Part shown: piece by piece, positions 23,812 to 36,071 of the stretch | Numbering within the stretch: the stretch's first letter is position 1 | Layout: every line of letters starts with the position of its first letter | Source: Paracamarosporium sp. OC-R06-R3 | Lineage: Eukaryota; Ascomycota; Dothideomycetes; Pleosporales; Didymosphaeriaceae | Assembly (NCBI GenBank): GCA_019828545.1 | Contig: JACVRA010000135.1 | Coordinates: forward strand, 62,001 to 126,000 | Length of the DNA stretch: 64,000 nucleotides | Reading direction: 5' to 3' | Program-made: the position numbers and the translations under genes | Notes under the pieces: model-generated | What the model saw: only the letters and a program-made list of their open reading frames with translations | Databases searched by the model: none | Told to the model about the DNA's origin: nothing

Positions 23812-25440
23812 CTAGCCGTCATCATTTCTCACTGCCACCTCTTCGCCGCTCTCATCGTGCCAAACCTGCGACTCAGTAGACAGGTACTTCCGAATCTCGT
23901 CTTCCTTCCGCTTCCTCCTCGTCTCTGCCACCTCCGTTACCATTGGAGCAGCGCTTCTCTTTCTACTCTTGGACATCACACCCGGTGATCCAGCAAACCT
24001 CGGCAAAGGCGCAATGGCCGAAGTGAGACGCTGTCGCGTTTCCATATCGAATTCACACTCCGCGGAAACCCAGCTTGTCAGACGCTTGTCCGTCACCGTG
24101 GCCAGCATTGCGATGTGTTCCCTCGTACTCTTTTGATCTACTGCCTTTGGATACGTCATCAACAAAGCGGTGAGAAGTTGCGTGTGCTCGACTAGCTCGG
24201 CGAGTCTCAAATTGCGATCAAACATGTTTTCTTCAGACACGCCTGTGCTCGGGGTACTCGCTACCGCTCCCTCAGACGGCTGGAGCGGTGTTGTAGGCCG
24301 CTCTTCGAGTGAAAACGTTTTGGCTTTCTTCCTTGGTTGTTCACTTGCGTCTTCATACTCGGAGCCTGACGTCTCGTCAGGATCATCAGTGAGTCGTCGT
24401 TTGCGTAGACGTGGACGTGAGTGGTCAAGAACGAACTGCACTGCACGCTGTTGAAGATGTTCCTCGTTGAAGATTGGATAAATTGGATAGCTGTGTATAG
24501 GGGTGTGGTACGAGACGGTATGGGCCCTATAGTCGTGAGGACGATTCTGATATCTGGCTTGTAAGGGCGTTGCATACGCTTGTCCACCCACGCTACCATG
24601 CGCATGCCCGTATCCATTTGCGTAAATCGGATGCATGCCTACTGGGATAGCTGGTTTTTCTGATCGCATCTTTCTCGCCGAACCTTCGGCGTTGGGTTTC
24701 GCGTATCCATTTACAACCCCTGGTGGAGCAGCCACGTTTTTAGTATCCATATAGCTCTTGTAGATATCGTGACTCTGATGGCCGGACCTTGTCCCGGAAA
24801 TAATCTCTGCTCCATCTGGTGCAACAAACTTTGGTGGCATATTTGGCCTTGATGGCCTGTGTTGCAAGGGAAGTGTGTAACAATTGACGAACCGGTTGAT
24901 GAATCTGTGTGGAGGAGGAGGCGATGACAACGCATCCACATCGATAGGATCGTGAAAGTTTCCGGGTGTAATATGGATGGAAGCCTCCCCATGGCTCTGG
25001 TGAACTGTCGAACCTGCAGGGTGGTGAAGCAGATTTCCCCTTCCGTGCTTTGGAGCCAAGTCCGCGAGTTCGTGAAATAGTGACGGCATCTGGCCTACGA
25101 AAGGGAAGTCTGTAGCCTTGGGCTGTGAGGTCTTTTGCTGATTCGGTTCTGCTCCTGGTATTGGTGCTCCATTGATTGCTAGCGCACTGTCATGCGCTAT
25201 CATCATTGTACCAATACGACCAAACGTGCGAGGAGCAGCAGTATCAGGTGTTAGATGTGTAGGTCTGTTCCGTAGCTTGATTTTGAGCTTAGGCTGGACC
25301 GTTGGAGGCATTCCTGGCGGCTCAAAATAAGCAGTCATGTTACCAGCTGTTAATGTTGTCTGTGGCCCACCGTGCTCTAGTGTCACCGTTGCTCTGGCAG
25401 TAGGCGTCCCGGTGTTATTGTCGTGCGCAGTAGGTGACAT
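23812..25440 (-). CDS. Hypothetical nuclear protein, 542 aa
   Basis: A single uninterrupted exon from the ATG at 25440. No known catalytic domain is visible. The N-terminal two thirds are disordered, rich in Pro, His, Tyr and Gly. Three basic clusters resemble nuclear localisation signals: RPRLRKRRL, QPRKKAKTF and RRKRKEDEIRKY. A probably helical segment follows the second (RNLRLAELVEHTQLLTALLMTYPKAVDQ), and the C-terminus is charged. An acidic stretch (DDPDETSGSEYEDASE) lies between the basic patches. The composition suggests a chromatin- or transcription-associated factor, but this is inference from sequence bias only. It lies in tandem, same strand, upstream of the deacetylase gene. Codon use and frame length support a real gene. 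I found no need for an intron. Confidence 0.8.
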   Translation of the reverse strand: MSPTAHDNNTGTPTARATVTLEHGGPQTTLTAGNMTAYFEPPGMPPTVQPKLKIKLRNRPTHLTPDTAAPRTFGRIGTMMIAHDSALAINGAPIPGAEPNQQKTSQPKATDFPFVGQMPSLFHELADLAPKHGRGNLLHHPAGSTVHQSHGEASIHITPGNFHDPIDVDALSSPPPPHRFINRFVNCYTLPLQHRPSRPNMPPKFVAPDGAEIISGTRSGHQSHDIYKSYMDTKNVAAPPGVVNGYAKPNAEGSARKMRSEKPAIPVGMHPIYANGYGHAHGSVGGQAYATPLQARYQNRPHDYRAHTVSYHTPIHSYPIYPIFNEEHLQQRAVQFVLDHSRPRLRKRRLTDDPDETSGSEYEDASEQPRKKAKTFSLEERPTTPLQPSEGAVASTPSTGVSEENMFDRNLRLAELVEHTQLLTALLMTYPKAVDQKSTREHIAMLATVTDKRLTSWVSAECEFDMETRQRLTSAIAPLPRFAGSPGVMSKSRKRSAAPMVTEVAETRRKRKEDEIRKYLSTESQVWHDESGEEVAVRNDDG

Positions 25441-25944
25441 CGTATCTCAACCTTTTTCTTTCTGTTGTCATAAACACGGCGGATTCTTCCGTTGGTACTC
25501 CAATGAAGCGAGCCGTTGTGCGACTAGTTGTGTTACACCAGGAAGCAGTTTAGGTACAGTGGTTGCGTGAAAAGTGGACCTGGACAAAAAGCTTTAGTAT
25601 TCGGAGCAGAGATAATGGTTGAGAGCAGATAAACAGCAAAAAATCTGATGTTGTGGTTGCCTTGCGAAGTCTCACATTTGGGAAAGAGCAAGTTGGGTGA
25701 CCGTAAAAGGAAGTCGCGATCATCGTTTTCAAACAATGACAAGTCCACGAGTTGCCGCGTTACATGTAACCGATACGAATTTAGAGCACTATTGGATAGG
25801 GGCACATTCAACCTTTCATCTCGGAACCGCAAATGGCTTTCCATAATCGCGTATCAGATTTACTCTTGCGTTTGAAATATCGAACCGTCCAATTCGAGAA
25901 GGCACCAAGTGTCCATGAAGTTCTCTGTGACTAACCTATAAATA
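25441..25944. other. Intergenic, no gene recognised
   Basis: Promoter side of the hypothetical nuclear protein and 3' flank of the APH-fold gene. Confidence 0.5.
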
Positions 25945-27135
25945 TCATCTCGCATCTAAAAACGCCCTCAAACAAGCCAATTCTTGGGTATCGTCCTACA
26001 CAATCAGCATGCATACCACAAACCAACAATACTACCCAGTACTCACCACGTCGTTAACAACTCGATCAATCGCTCCCTCATCCCACGCATACCCCAACCA
26101 AAGCAACACCCCGATGTTCCTCATACACTCCACCTCCTCCACGTTCCGTCCTACCTCCGGCCTCTCCATTAGTATTCTCTCCCAGAATATCTCTCTCAAA
26201 GCATCACTTCCCTGATGGTACCTCCATGTTGGCTTCTTTTCTCCGCCACCAGCCACAAGCGAAGTAGATTCCAAACTACCAAGCAGATATTCCAATCCGT
26301 AAAGACAGGTGCCAAAAGGAAGAAACTCAGCCTCAGCCCAGTCCACCAGACCGGTAATCGTCCACGAGTCTTCGTCCACAAGGATATTACTGGGGATTAG
26401 ATCGCCGTGGTTCAGCACGACAGGGTAATAATCGATGGCAAGTAAGCGTGCAAGAGTATTCCTCGCTTTTGCTTTCAACGCTTCGTCGGGTAGACGCTCT
26501 CCAAGTTTCCTCAGCTTCGGGATGACTTCCCTTCCAACCTTGCCGGGACAATGGTGTTCCAGCCACAGACCCTCGGTGGGTGTATCCGCGCGAACGTGCC
26601 TGCGCTCGTCAACAGGAATACAAAAGATGCCTAAAGCCACGTACCGCGAAGACGTCTCCTCCACGGACCCGCACGCAGGCCACCCCATCGCAATGAACTC
26701 TGCAAAGCTCTCCACGAGCCGGACCCTCTTCTCCCACGTCCCCTCTTCGACATCGACCTTCGAAAGCGGCACGCCCACCAATCTCTCCATCTCCACAGCC
26801 TTCAACCCCCCCGGAAGCGCACACTTCAATTCCCTGACCCTCGGCGCAAGCCCACCATGCGTCTTGCGTGCTGCATCCGCAATACGCATATCGAGCGAGT
26901 GCTGCTCTGGGCGGATCTGCACGATATACTCCCCATTATTCTTCACCAAGGAATCCGAACCAAGAGTAACGACAGAAGGCGCCACCGCAAGCGTAAAAGA
27001 GCAATACCCCTGTTCTCCAAGCTCCTCGACGCAATGCCCAGGGTAGACCCGCGAAACAGCCGCCACGCAAACGTCGCGGTCTTCCTCCCGCAGTCCCATG
27101 CGCGACCAGAAGCTTGCGGATAGGTTTGGACTCAT
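25945..27135 (-). CDS. Aminoglycoside phosphotransferase (APH)-fold protein
   Basis: Exon 1 is 27135-26047. A probable exon 2 is 25995-25945, after a 51-nt intron starting GTGAGT with branch CTGAT and acceptor TAG, giving 379 residues and the tail DDTQELACLRAFLDAR. Read through, the frame stops after VVSTG at 26032. The kinase-like core is clear: LNHGDLIPSNILVDED (HxDxxxxN catalytic loop) and TGLVDWAEAEFLPFG (metal-binding Asp). The N-lobe contains YIVQIRPEQHSLDM, where the ATP-binding Lys position is not obvious. Fungal proteins of this family are numerous and mostly uncharacterised. They phosphorylate small molecules or are degenerate, and do not imply antibiotic resistance. Assignment to the fold is firm, the substrate unknown, and the last exon likely but unproven. 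Confidence 0.85.
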
Positions 27136-27819
27136 CGTCCGCCCTCAGACCATTACATTAGGGCTTCGCAACGAATGTGGGAGTTATACACTGAGCAAAG
27201 GAGACGGTGGGTCGACCTAAGCGGATGTCGAGATAGACGAGCAACGGGCCTGCGCAAGCGGCGTGTCTATAAGGCATACCTGCGGCCCTGTGTCCCGTGC
27301 CTGTCAGCTCATCGGCAGGCGGCAAGCAGGCAGACAGATAGGAGTGGAGGAATCAAGAGGAACGGGAGGGACGGCTTCACGCTCTATTCGCTGGGGAATA
27401 CCACGTGGGAGACGCCAGGGCGGCGCAAGTGTGGGGTAGCACAGCAACTTCGGAAGTCGAGCAAGACGAAAGGATGCCTCGAGCTGAATATGCAGCGCCC
27501 TCGTTGGGGCCTACAAGCGTTGAATTAGTGACCGGCATTAACGAGCGTCTATCGCATCTCGGTCTTCTATGCCTAGGATTAATTAATATCCAGTAATACA
27601 GCCTTGTGTTCCAGCCAGCGTTCGAATGCAATCCCCAGGTCCGCCCTAACCGCCGCCATGCAAGAAAAAGCAATATAGATACAAGAGAGAGATCATCAGG
27701 CCATCATAGATAACGCCGTCGTGTATCGAGTGCTTCAGGCAATTGTTCAGGACAACAATTCGGCCAGCTTGTGTGCCTGTGGAGTGAGTGACTGTCGACT
27801 TGTTCCCGAATTCCGCACT
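27136..27819. other. Intergenic, no gene recognised
   Basis: Promoter of the APH-fold gene and 3' flank of the CDF transporter gene. Nothing else seen. Confidence 0.5.
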
Positions 27820-29243
27820 CTACAGCTCCTTCTTCAAAAAGTGCTCAGGCGCATGGTCCGTCTCGTAGTCGACGTGCACATATGCGCGTTCCACATCCGG
27901 TAGACTTTCCAATTTGATCTGTAGCGCTTCTGCGACGTCGTGAGTGCTCTGTAGCGTCTCCTGAGGGTCCATGACGATATCGACTTCGACTATAAGACGC
28001 GGACCAGAGTGGTAGGCGCGTACCGTGTCGATCTGCTTGATGAAGGGTGAATGTGTCATTGCTGTTATGATATTAGTTAAAGCAGACCAATGTCTATACA
28101 ATAGAACTTACAGATATAAGTGATGAGCTGGAGAGTAGGCGTGTCCGCGGTCACTCCGATAAGCAGCTGGAACTCGGAGTAAGCCGTCCTTGACCAGAGA
28201 AAGATGATCAAGACGGACAGAACCATAGCACCAGCAGGATCAAGCCACCAAATGAGCTTGGAGCCACCCACACTCGTAAGCACACCAAAGCCGTTGATGA
28301 ACAGGTCATTCCTGTGGTCCTCCCACAGAATGCGCACTTGGCTGTACTTGTTCCGCAGCGCCCAGCAGTATAGGAACAGCGAGAACTTTGTCCCGAAGGC
28401 AATGCACACGGCGATGACGGAGGGAAGGTAGAAGTCGTTCACGTCGCCACTCTTGTGCGTGGCAACCTCGCGGATGGACTCGACAATGATGACAACGGAA
28501 ACGGTGATCATCATGAAGCAGAAGAAAATGTTGCCGGCATTTTCGATGCGGGCTTTGCCGCTGGGGAACTTGCGGCCGTCGACACGCTTGACGGCGCGAG
28601 CCGACATGATGAGGGTCAGGTTGGACAGCGGGTCGAAGAGCGAGTCTGCCATGGTGGTGAAGAGCGACAGCGACTGGGACGAGGCGGCGGCGTAGAGCTG
28701 CAGCACGGCCAGAATGATGTTCGCGGCAAAGCTGCCCACGACGGCGATTCTGTACTTGAGGTGGTTTGCGCCCTCCTCCTCCTTTGCATCGCGCACATGG
28801 TCGTCGACGGGCTTGAGCAGCCGCTCGATGTTCTCGTTCTGCTGCTCGTAGAACTGCTCGAGCTTGCGGGCGCGGGTGGCCTTCTTGTTGAGCGTGATGG
28901 GCCCGAAGCCGTCGCGCTTGCGGGACGTGTTTGCGCGTATCTGGGCGAGCTCCTCCTGGGGCTTCAGCGCGTCGGCGAGGCGGTACGGGTCGTTGTCGGG
29001 CGTGTACTGCGGGAGGGACTGCCTCTCGACGTCGTGAGGGCCGGCCCCATGGCGGGCATGCGTGTCGTCGGCGCCGGCGACGGGCTGCAACGTTTCGACG
29101 GCAGTGCTAGCTCCGTCGGCTTTGGGTACGGGCGTGCTGGCCGCGGGGTACGGGCTCGACCCGCGCGACGAGTGTGGCGGATGCGCATGAAACGGGGACG
29201 GTTTGAGGGAGATGGCCCTGTGCAGATCCGGTTCGCTCGACAT
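27820..29243 (-). CDS. Cation diffusion facilitator, probable Mn2+ transporter
   Basis: Two exons: 29243-28112 and 28061-27820, with a 50-nt intron, giving 457 residues. A long Pro/Ser-rich cytosolic N-terminus (about 1-165) precedes six helices and a cytosolic ferredoxin-like C-terminal domain. The metal motifs are MADSLFDPLSN in TM2 and WEDHRNDLFING in TM5. Both are DxxxD, the pattern of Mn-selective CDF proteins, whereas zinc CDFs have HxxxD. The C-terminal domain carries IDTVRAYHSGPRLIVEVDIV, the conserved CDF dimerisation strand. The predicted role is export of Mn2+ from the cytosol or into a compartment by proton exchange. It is divergently arranged with the MFS gene at 30286, so the 1-kb gap may serve both. 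Confidence 0.93.
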
Positions 29244-30285
29244 GCCAGGCAGCGCAGATGATGCTTGCCACTGCGGCGCACAGCAGGAAGATATAAATCT
29301 GCGAGGCGGCGGTCAAGCCGGCTGCAGGTGCGGCGCAGAAGCCGCCGCTATCGAGACCAAGTGCCCGCCGAGACACTGCAATTGGAGCCGAGGGCACGGC
29401 TCGCTGATCGTTCTCAAAACACAAGAAAGCAAAACGACGACTATCTTCGAAGCCTAAGAAAACATTACATGGCATCCATTCTGTCTTGCTCGCTTTCAGA
29501 TCTCGCAGTGGTCCAGCCCCGTTGCTCTCAGAGGCGTGAGTAGCTGTCAAACCTCGCCAACACCAACATTCTGATCGGCGCTTTGATCCGTTTGCAACTT
29601 TCTCGTTCTACAAACAAGTACAAAGAAAAAACAGGTTTACTGATACTGGTCAACAACATGAGCTGTCTATCGTCGTCCATATACCTGCCTATGCCATCTC
29701 GAGCACGCACAAGCTCTGCTTTCCCCGATATGACGGAGGCCCACCATCATTCGTCACATCACCCACCTCTGCATGTCAGATGAAATATCTCGCTGCAAGT
29801 ATACCGTTCGCTGCACCCCAATATACTCATCCATACAACTCCCAGCATCCTACCCGCGTACCCTGCGTCCACTGCACAACCACACCCATCAGCCTTACCA
29901 CCCGCAACAAAGCATTCCTCTGCACAACCACACACACCTACTAGCTCTGTTCCTCGCTGATAACATTATCCTGCCCAACGATAGGTGGGGCGCTCATGAT
30001 CCCCAGGTTTGCGGAGATGCAGTGCGGGGGTGGGGCAGTTTAACCTATGCAACACCACGCACAGGCGTCAATATCCTTGTCATAGTCGAACTTGCTAACG
30101 GAAAGGGGTTGGGAGAGATTGACAGGGGAAGCGTGCAAGATGGCTGCGGGCGGCAGTTGTGCTTGGCTGGGTACCGAGTGCGATGTGCACACGTTTAAGA
30201 GGGCGAGGGCCCGTGGATTTGCCCTGAGCATAGGCTAGGCTCGAAGCTTCTGGGTTGCTGTTGTGCAATTCTACCAATTGTGAAC
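29244..30285. promoter_or_regulatory. Shared divergent promoter region, CDF gene / MFS gene
   Basis: About 1 kb between two outward-facing start codons. It includes a CACAACCACAC-rich repeat near 29873-29935, where ACAACCACAC recurs twice. I see no gene. Whether the two promoters are co-regulated cannot be told. Confidence 0.45.
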
Positions 30286-32197
30286 ATGGGTCTCGGCGTC
30301 CTCGAAGACCACAAGCTCCAGCATGTGCCCGGCACCGCGCTGCTGGCAGACCTACTCGGAGCTTCGCACGAGCATCGATATCATGGTATCTCCTCCTCCA
30401 CGTACCCATTACCCTCTGCATACCTAACCATGATCAGGCCGCGACACCTCGGCCCTCAAGCACGCCAAAGGCCGCAATTCCGACATCGTCCTCGTCCCTC
30501 AACCGTCAGAGTCCCCGCGCGATCCTCTGAATTGGCCGCAATGGAAGAAGGAACTCCTGCTACTCATCATATCAATTGACACTGCTGTGGTCGGTGCCTG
30601 GGGCCCCATGATATCGCCAGGCTTTGCCATCATGGCGGAGCAGTTCAACATGTCGTACAACTCGCTGAACGGTGGCCTAGGTTGGGCCATCTTCGCCATC
30701 GGGATCTCCTGCTTCGTAACCAACGGACTGGCTGTCAAGTACGGGCGGCGACCAGTTATCATACTAGGCAATTTGATGCTGTTTATCAGCAGCGTGTGGG
30801 CTTATCACGCTCATAGCTACGAAAGCTTGCTTGCGAGTCGCATCTTTGGAGCTATTGGGATGAGTCCGTTCGAGGTGTTGACTACGGCTATTATCGGGGA
30901 TATATATTTTGTGCATGAGAGGGGGTTGAGGTTGGCGTTTTGGGGACTGTGTTTGTCCGTCGGGGTGGGTGGCGGCAGCTGCATATCAGGATATATTATC
31001 GACGTGTGTTCTACACTACCTTCTCGTGGTACGAGGACTGGAAGACTGATTGACTAACTGGTGATAGAACCTCGGCTGGAACTGGACGTACGGGATCTGC
31101 GCATGCTTCTACGGCGTCTTCATTATACTCATCTTCTTCTTCGTGCCAGAGACGGTATATAAACGCGATCCGGCATACAATCTCGATCTTGGGACCACGG
31201 ACCACACGGAAGAGATCCTCGATGCTACAAAAGCCCGCGAGGCAAAATCCGACGTGGTAGGAGAAGAGCCGAAAGACGTTTCGATGCAAACAGAACGCGT
31301 AGTCACGGCCGAACCGATTTACACGGGTGCGGACGAGAAACCGTATACATTTTGGGAGGAGCTTCTCCCGGTGCGCGGTGTGGAAAGTGATGAGAACCTG
31401 CTGGCTATCATATTCCGGCCATTCGGGATGCTCCTGTTCCCGCAAGTTTTTTATGGTTTCATTACGTATGGGCTGTCTACGTCCTGGCTGGTTGTTATGG
31501 GTGGAGTCCTTGCGCAAATCTTCACTGCACCGCCGTACAATTTTAGTGTCACTGCGGTGGGCCTTGTTAGCATATCGCCGCTCGTGGCGTCTCTTCTTAG
31601 CTTTGTGGCTGGTCCTGCGAACGACTATACGGTCAAGCAGCTGGCGCGATGGAACGGGGGCATCTATGAGCCGGAGTTCAGACTAGCGTTGAATGTGCTA
31701 ACGCTGGTACTGGGAGTGACGGGCTTCTTTGGGTTTGGTGCGACGCTGCAAAACGGCTTGCCCTGGGGCGGACCGGTGTTCCTGTATGGCCTTATCTATT
31801 TCTCCATGGCCTTCCTTAACGTCGGGTGAGTCGTCTGATGCATCTATTCCGAACGAGCGTGCAATTGACGGGGACAGGATTTACGGATACATAACAGAGT
31901 GCCATCGCTCAAAAGCTCCAGAGGTATGTGGAGTCTCCATTCCTGTGCTTTGGGACGAACAGGGCTCACCAGACCAAGGCCTTCGCAGCGCTCAATCTGA
32001 GAAACGTCTATTCGTTTGGGATGAACTACTTCATCAGCTCGTGGATCTCCAGCATGGGCCCGCTGCAGGTATTCTCAACGATTGGCGGGCTGCACATCTT
32101 CATCATGCTGTTGACGGTGCCCATGTGGATCTTTGGGAAGAGATGCCGGTCGCTGACGGCGCGGGTGCCGTTCTTCAAGGCGATGCAGGGGCGTTGA
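30286..32197 (+). CDS. MFS transporter, fungal DHA1-type
   Basis: Five exons: 30286-30385, 30438-31003, 31068-31825, 31878-31923 and 31979-32197, giving 562 residues. Exon phases are consistent throughout. The N-terminus carries SPRDPLNWPQWKKE, a motif found just before the first helix in fungal DHA1 proteins, followed by twelve predicted helices. The loop 2-3 motif is VKYGRRPVIILGN, and MSPFEVLTTAIIGDIYFVHE marks TM4-5. A long charged central loop (about residues 255-310) includes PETVYKRDPAYNLDL. The last two small exons encode IYGYITECHRSKAPE and the final helices. Members export drugs or secondary metabolites, or move polyamines and siderophores. The substrate is not predictable. It is the divergent partner of the CDF gene. 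Confidence 0.92.
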
Positions 32198-32875
32198 GGA
32201 GCGACAACCAACGGTGAGGCTGCATGTTTGCCTGTTTAGGAAAGACGGTAGGGCGATCTTAGGTAGGGCAACGGCGTGGGCACTAGTTAGGCGCGGAACG
32301 GGTACGCGGTCTGTACGTGTGCCGGTGGATAATGTGCATACGCAGCTCTCGCGGGCTTTGGCGTGTTGAAATTGAAAAAGTGTGGCATCTCGGTGACGTG
32401 TGGCGATGGCGACGGCGTTGATAACGTGAGGGGCGGGGATGCGATGAATGGACGCGCCATGTGACACGCTGGGGAGAGGAAAGGCAGCACCGGGGCACAG
32501 CGTCCGCACCCGCACCCACACAGCGCTCCATGGACGGTGCGAGGGCGCGCCCCGGCAATGCTGCGCGATACAGGCGTCTCTCGGCGTGGTGTTTCTGTCG
32601 TTCTCGTTTCTCGGTACGCGGATACGACGGCAGCGGGCGGGCCAGCGACTCCACGCCCCGTTGCGGTTAGGCCGGCGAGGGCCCTGAGGGCTGAGGCTGT
32701 GCGAGTGGTGCGGTGCCTGAGAGGGCTCCGTCTGATCCTGTCGCCTGTCCTTGTCGTCGCGAGCTGGTGCCGCGTCCTCTCGCTCTGCCCGTCCCCAGTC
32801 CACAAAGGTGATGTCGAGTCGTCGCCGACGCTGCACACGGCAGCTATAACTCCCTCCCTCAAGAATGCGGCGGCC
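32198..32875. other. Intergenic, no gene recognised
   Basis: Between two plus-strand genes. It holds the MFS 3' end and the glycosyltransferase promoter. A long minus-strand frame here is GC-driven and rejected. Confidence 0.5.
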
Positions 32876-35800
32876 ATGGACAGGAAGGCGCTCCTTGTCC
32901 CGTGGTAAGTCGCCGTCCTGTGACCACACCTATCCTCGCCGGCTGATCATCGCCAGCGGCCTCGTCCTTGGATCCAGCTACCTGGCCACGAGCATCCCCA
33001 CGACCTTTGCCCTCGACCGCCCGCTGCACACCGCCGCCGCCGTCCTGCTGCTCTCGGGCCTGGCCATTGTCGCCTACGAGACGCGCGCCGCGAAGACACG
33101 CCGACCCCACAACCACCCCGACCGCTATGTCGCCATCCCGCTGCAAGACGGCAGCGGCCGACCTTCATCGGAGGAAGTATGGCCACCCGAGGCGCGCCCC
33201 CTCCACCGTCGCTCCCTCACCCTGCACATGCTGGCCCTCCTGCTAGCCGCCCTGCTGTGCCTCCTGGGCGCCCGCGTTGCCGTCTTCCACGCCGTCATCA
33301 AGGACGTCGAGTGCGCGAAGCCACAGCTCACGGTAACGACGCTCCTCCCCCACTCGAGTCGCTCCTTTCTAATCCCCCCAGGCATTCCTTCCGCTCCTGC
33401 TGGCCCTCTACCACGCCTTCCGCGCGCCCAACGACGGCCCGCTGCCCGCCTGGACCGCCGAGTCATCGTCTGCGACACACCTCGACCGCTTCGTGCACTT
33501 CTTCCTCTACGGCACTACTCGTTACATCCTCCCTTCGTTCCTGCTGGCCATCAGCAGCTTCATCACCACCCTGAGAACAAGCGTGCTGCGATCGACGTAC
33601 ATTTGCCCTATATCGACCTCTGCCGCTTCGCTCGTTCCCAATCTGCAGCTTCTTGGTTTCTTGCTAGATTGCATTCTGGTCCTGCTTCTATACCGCTTGG
33701 TAGACGAGGGCCTTTCTCAATCCGAAAGCACCTCACCTGAACCTAAAGATGGCACCACCATTCACGGCCTCATTGGCTTCACATTTATTGTATGTCCCTC
33801 TTCAACCACCTCTTGCCACTCACTGACCCTCCAGGCATCTGCTTCACTTGTCGCCATAGCGGGCATGGTTGTCTACATTACGTTGCCCCAACACCGCGAA
33901 TGGCTCTTCTCAGCCCCTCGCGAATACCTACTTGGTCTTCTTCGTTTGTCTTTGATGATACCCCTGACGATTTTATGTTTCCTTGTATCAGTACGTATCT
34001 TTCCGCAGCCACCCCAAGGCACCAGCTAACATTTCAGGCTCGAATGTACGGCGTTATGGGTGCCGTTTTGATCGCGGCGTTTTCATCTGCATATATTGGC
34101 GTTCTCAGGGCCCTTGCCATGGGCGTTTCCTATTCCTTTCCTCCAAAGTCCACAGCCGGTGTCAGTCTCTGCCTCACTCTCCTCACAATTGCCTTGGTAC
34201 TCCAACTTGTTGCCGATGCTATCGATTCAGGCCAAAACCGGCCAAAGATGCCGGTCCGTCTGGGGCGGAACCAGACCGTCTCGGTAGTAGCATTACTAGT
34301 TTTCTTTTCTATTGGTGTTGGTGTGTACCGTTACCAACGGCCAATTTTGGGGCATCCCATCAACACCTTGATTGCAATAGCCGACGAGCAACACGAACGG
34401 TGGGCATTCCAAGCTTACCAAAGCAAGTCATTAGCACAAGCAGTCATTCGCTATCAAGAACGGTACTCGCGGGATCCGCCTCCTCATTTTGACAAATGGT
34501 ACGAATTTGCAACAAGCCGGGATACCATCGTCATTGACGATTTCGACAATATCGAAGAGGATATCATCCCCTTTTCATCTCTGAAGCCCGCAGAGCTGCG
34601 AAAACGTACCGCTGAAATTCTCGCTCACAACGAAGATCTAGGTGGTATCCGGATAAGAGATGGAAAAGCTGAGATCTTCGGCAGTTCCCTTCCCGAGCAA
34701 CAATGGATGTTAGACGGGATCATTCGTATGATCGGAAAGTTTGTCGAATTCATTCCGGACATGGATCTTGCTTTCAACCTCAATGATGAACCTCGTGTTG
34801 CCGTGCCTTACGAACAATTCCAGGCGGCTCGCATGCATCATCTACACTACCCTGAGCATACAGCTGCCGATGGTACCATTGACTTTCGTCCTGATCGCGC
34901 TTCTACCTGGACAGAGATTGCTGGATTACCACGGGTGTTTGATCAAGCCGGAAGGAAGCCGTCTTTCCAGACCTATGGTTCTATAGCTTGCTCACCAGAA
35001 ACACGCGCACGAAAGGAACGGCGCTGGGATACCGGTGCATTCTGCTCTGCTTGCGCTGCACCTCACTCGATGGGAGCTTTTGTCGCAAATTGGACGCTTT
35101 CGGCCAGCCCTTGCCACCAACCTGATCTCGCCAATCTTCACGGGTTCCACTTAAGTCCTGCCGGCCTCTCCGGGACGCACGACTTAGTCCCTATCTTCAG
35201 CCAAAGTAGAGCTCCAGGATACGCTGATGTTCGATACCCTTCGCCTTGGAACTATCTGGACAAGCAAAAATACGAGTTTGGAGAGAATTTTCCAGATCCT
35301 AATTTTGCCAAGAAGGAACAGGTTTTGTTCTGGCGCGGAGAGAAAACAGAAGGAATTAGTATAGCTGGTTCTTGGAGAGGCATGTTGCAACAGCGTTTTG
35401 TCCATCTTCTAAACAACGAGACGGCTCGACAACCTATCTTTTTACCGACTGGAAGCAAGAACGGCAAGCTAGAGTATGTCATGGAGCATCCCGCACAGGT
35501 TAAGGAGCTCCTCGAAACCAAGTTCGATGCGCGCTTCGTGGATGATGTTGCCCGTTGCGACGGCCAAGATTGCATAGACGAAAAGCTCGAACTGTGGTCA
35601 AGTAAGAATGTCGACTTTAGAGACCATTGGCGCTATCGCTACCTCTTCGACACCGACGGACCCGGTTTCTCCGGTCGCTTCCTTCCCTTTCTCCAGTCCA
35701 ACAGCGTCGTCTTCAAAGCAGCGCTGTTCCGCGAGTGGTACGAAGGCCGCCTTACCGCTTGGAAACACTTCGTCCCCGTTGATTTCCGTCTTCACGACAT

Positions 35801-36071
35801 CTTCTCCACCCTCGCGTATTTCGGCGGTTACAGCTTGAAAGACAAGGGCAAACGCACCATGGAGCCGAAAGACAGAGAGGCAGAGGCAATAGCGAGACAG
35901 GGAAAAGTCTGGACGGAGAAGGTTTTGAGAAAGGAGGACATGGAGATATACATGTTCAGGTTGTTGCTTGAATGGGGCCGACTGACTGACGATCGAAGGA
36001 AAGACGTTGGGTTTCGCATGGACACGAAAGGGCGTAAAGGAAAAGAAAACGACGGAAAAGGCGGAACATAG
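32876..36071 (+). CDS. GT90 / CAP10-like glycosyltransferase with multi-pass membrane N-terminus
   Basis: Five exons: 32876-32904, 32957-33332, 33382-33789, 33835-33990 and 34038-36071, giving 1000 residues. The first four exons and the start of the fifth (about residues 1-430) encode many hydrophobic helices. The fifth carries the catalytic CAP10 domain. Conserved GT90 features include YRYLFDTDGPGFSGRFLPFL, SNSVVFKAALFREWYEGRL and WKHFVPVDFRLHDIFSTLAYF, plus the upstream FWRGEKTEG and the W/Y-rich central part. The family adds xylose or other sugars to polysaccharide or glycan; Cryptococcus CAP10 and Cxt1 belong here. The Golgi is the likely site. The length matches the large fungal multi-TM members rather than the shorter ~600-residue ones. 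Exon phases sum exactly. The acceptor sugar is unknown. Confidence 0.9.

Noticed and set aside
28455..29261. Plus-strand 268-codon frame
   Set aside because: Antisense shadow of the CDF gene.
31011..31517. 168-codon minus-strand frame inside the MFS gene
   Set aside because: Antisense shadow of the MFS transporter.
32075..32929. Minus-strand 284-codon frame
   Set aside because: It overlaps the MFS 3' exon and the GT90 start, is Arg/Pro-rich and has no domain; it reflects high GC.
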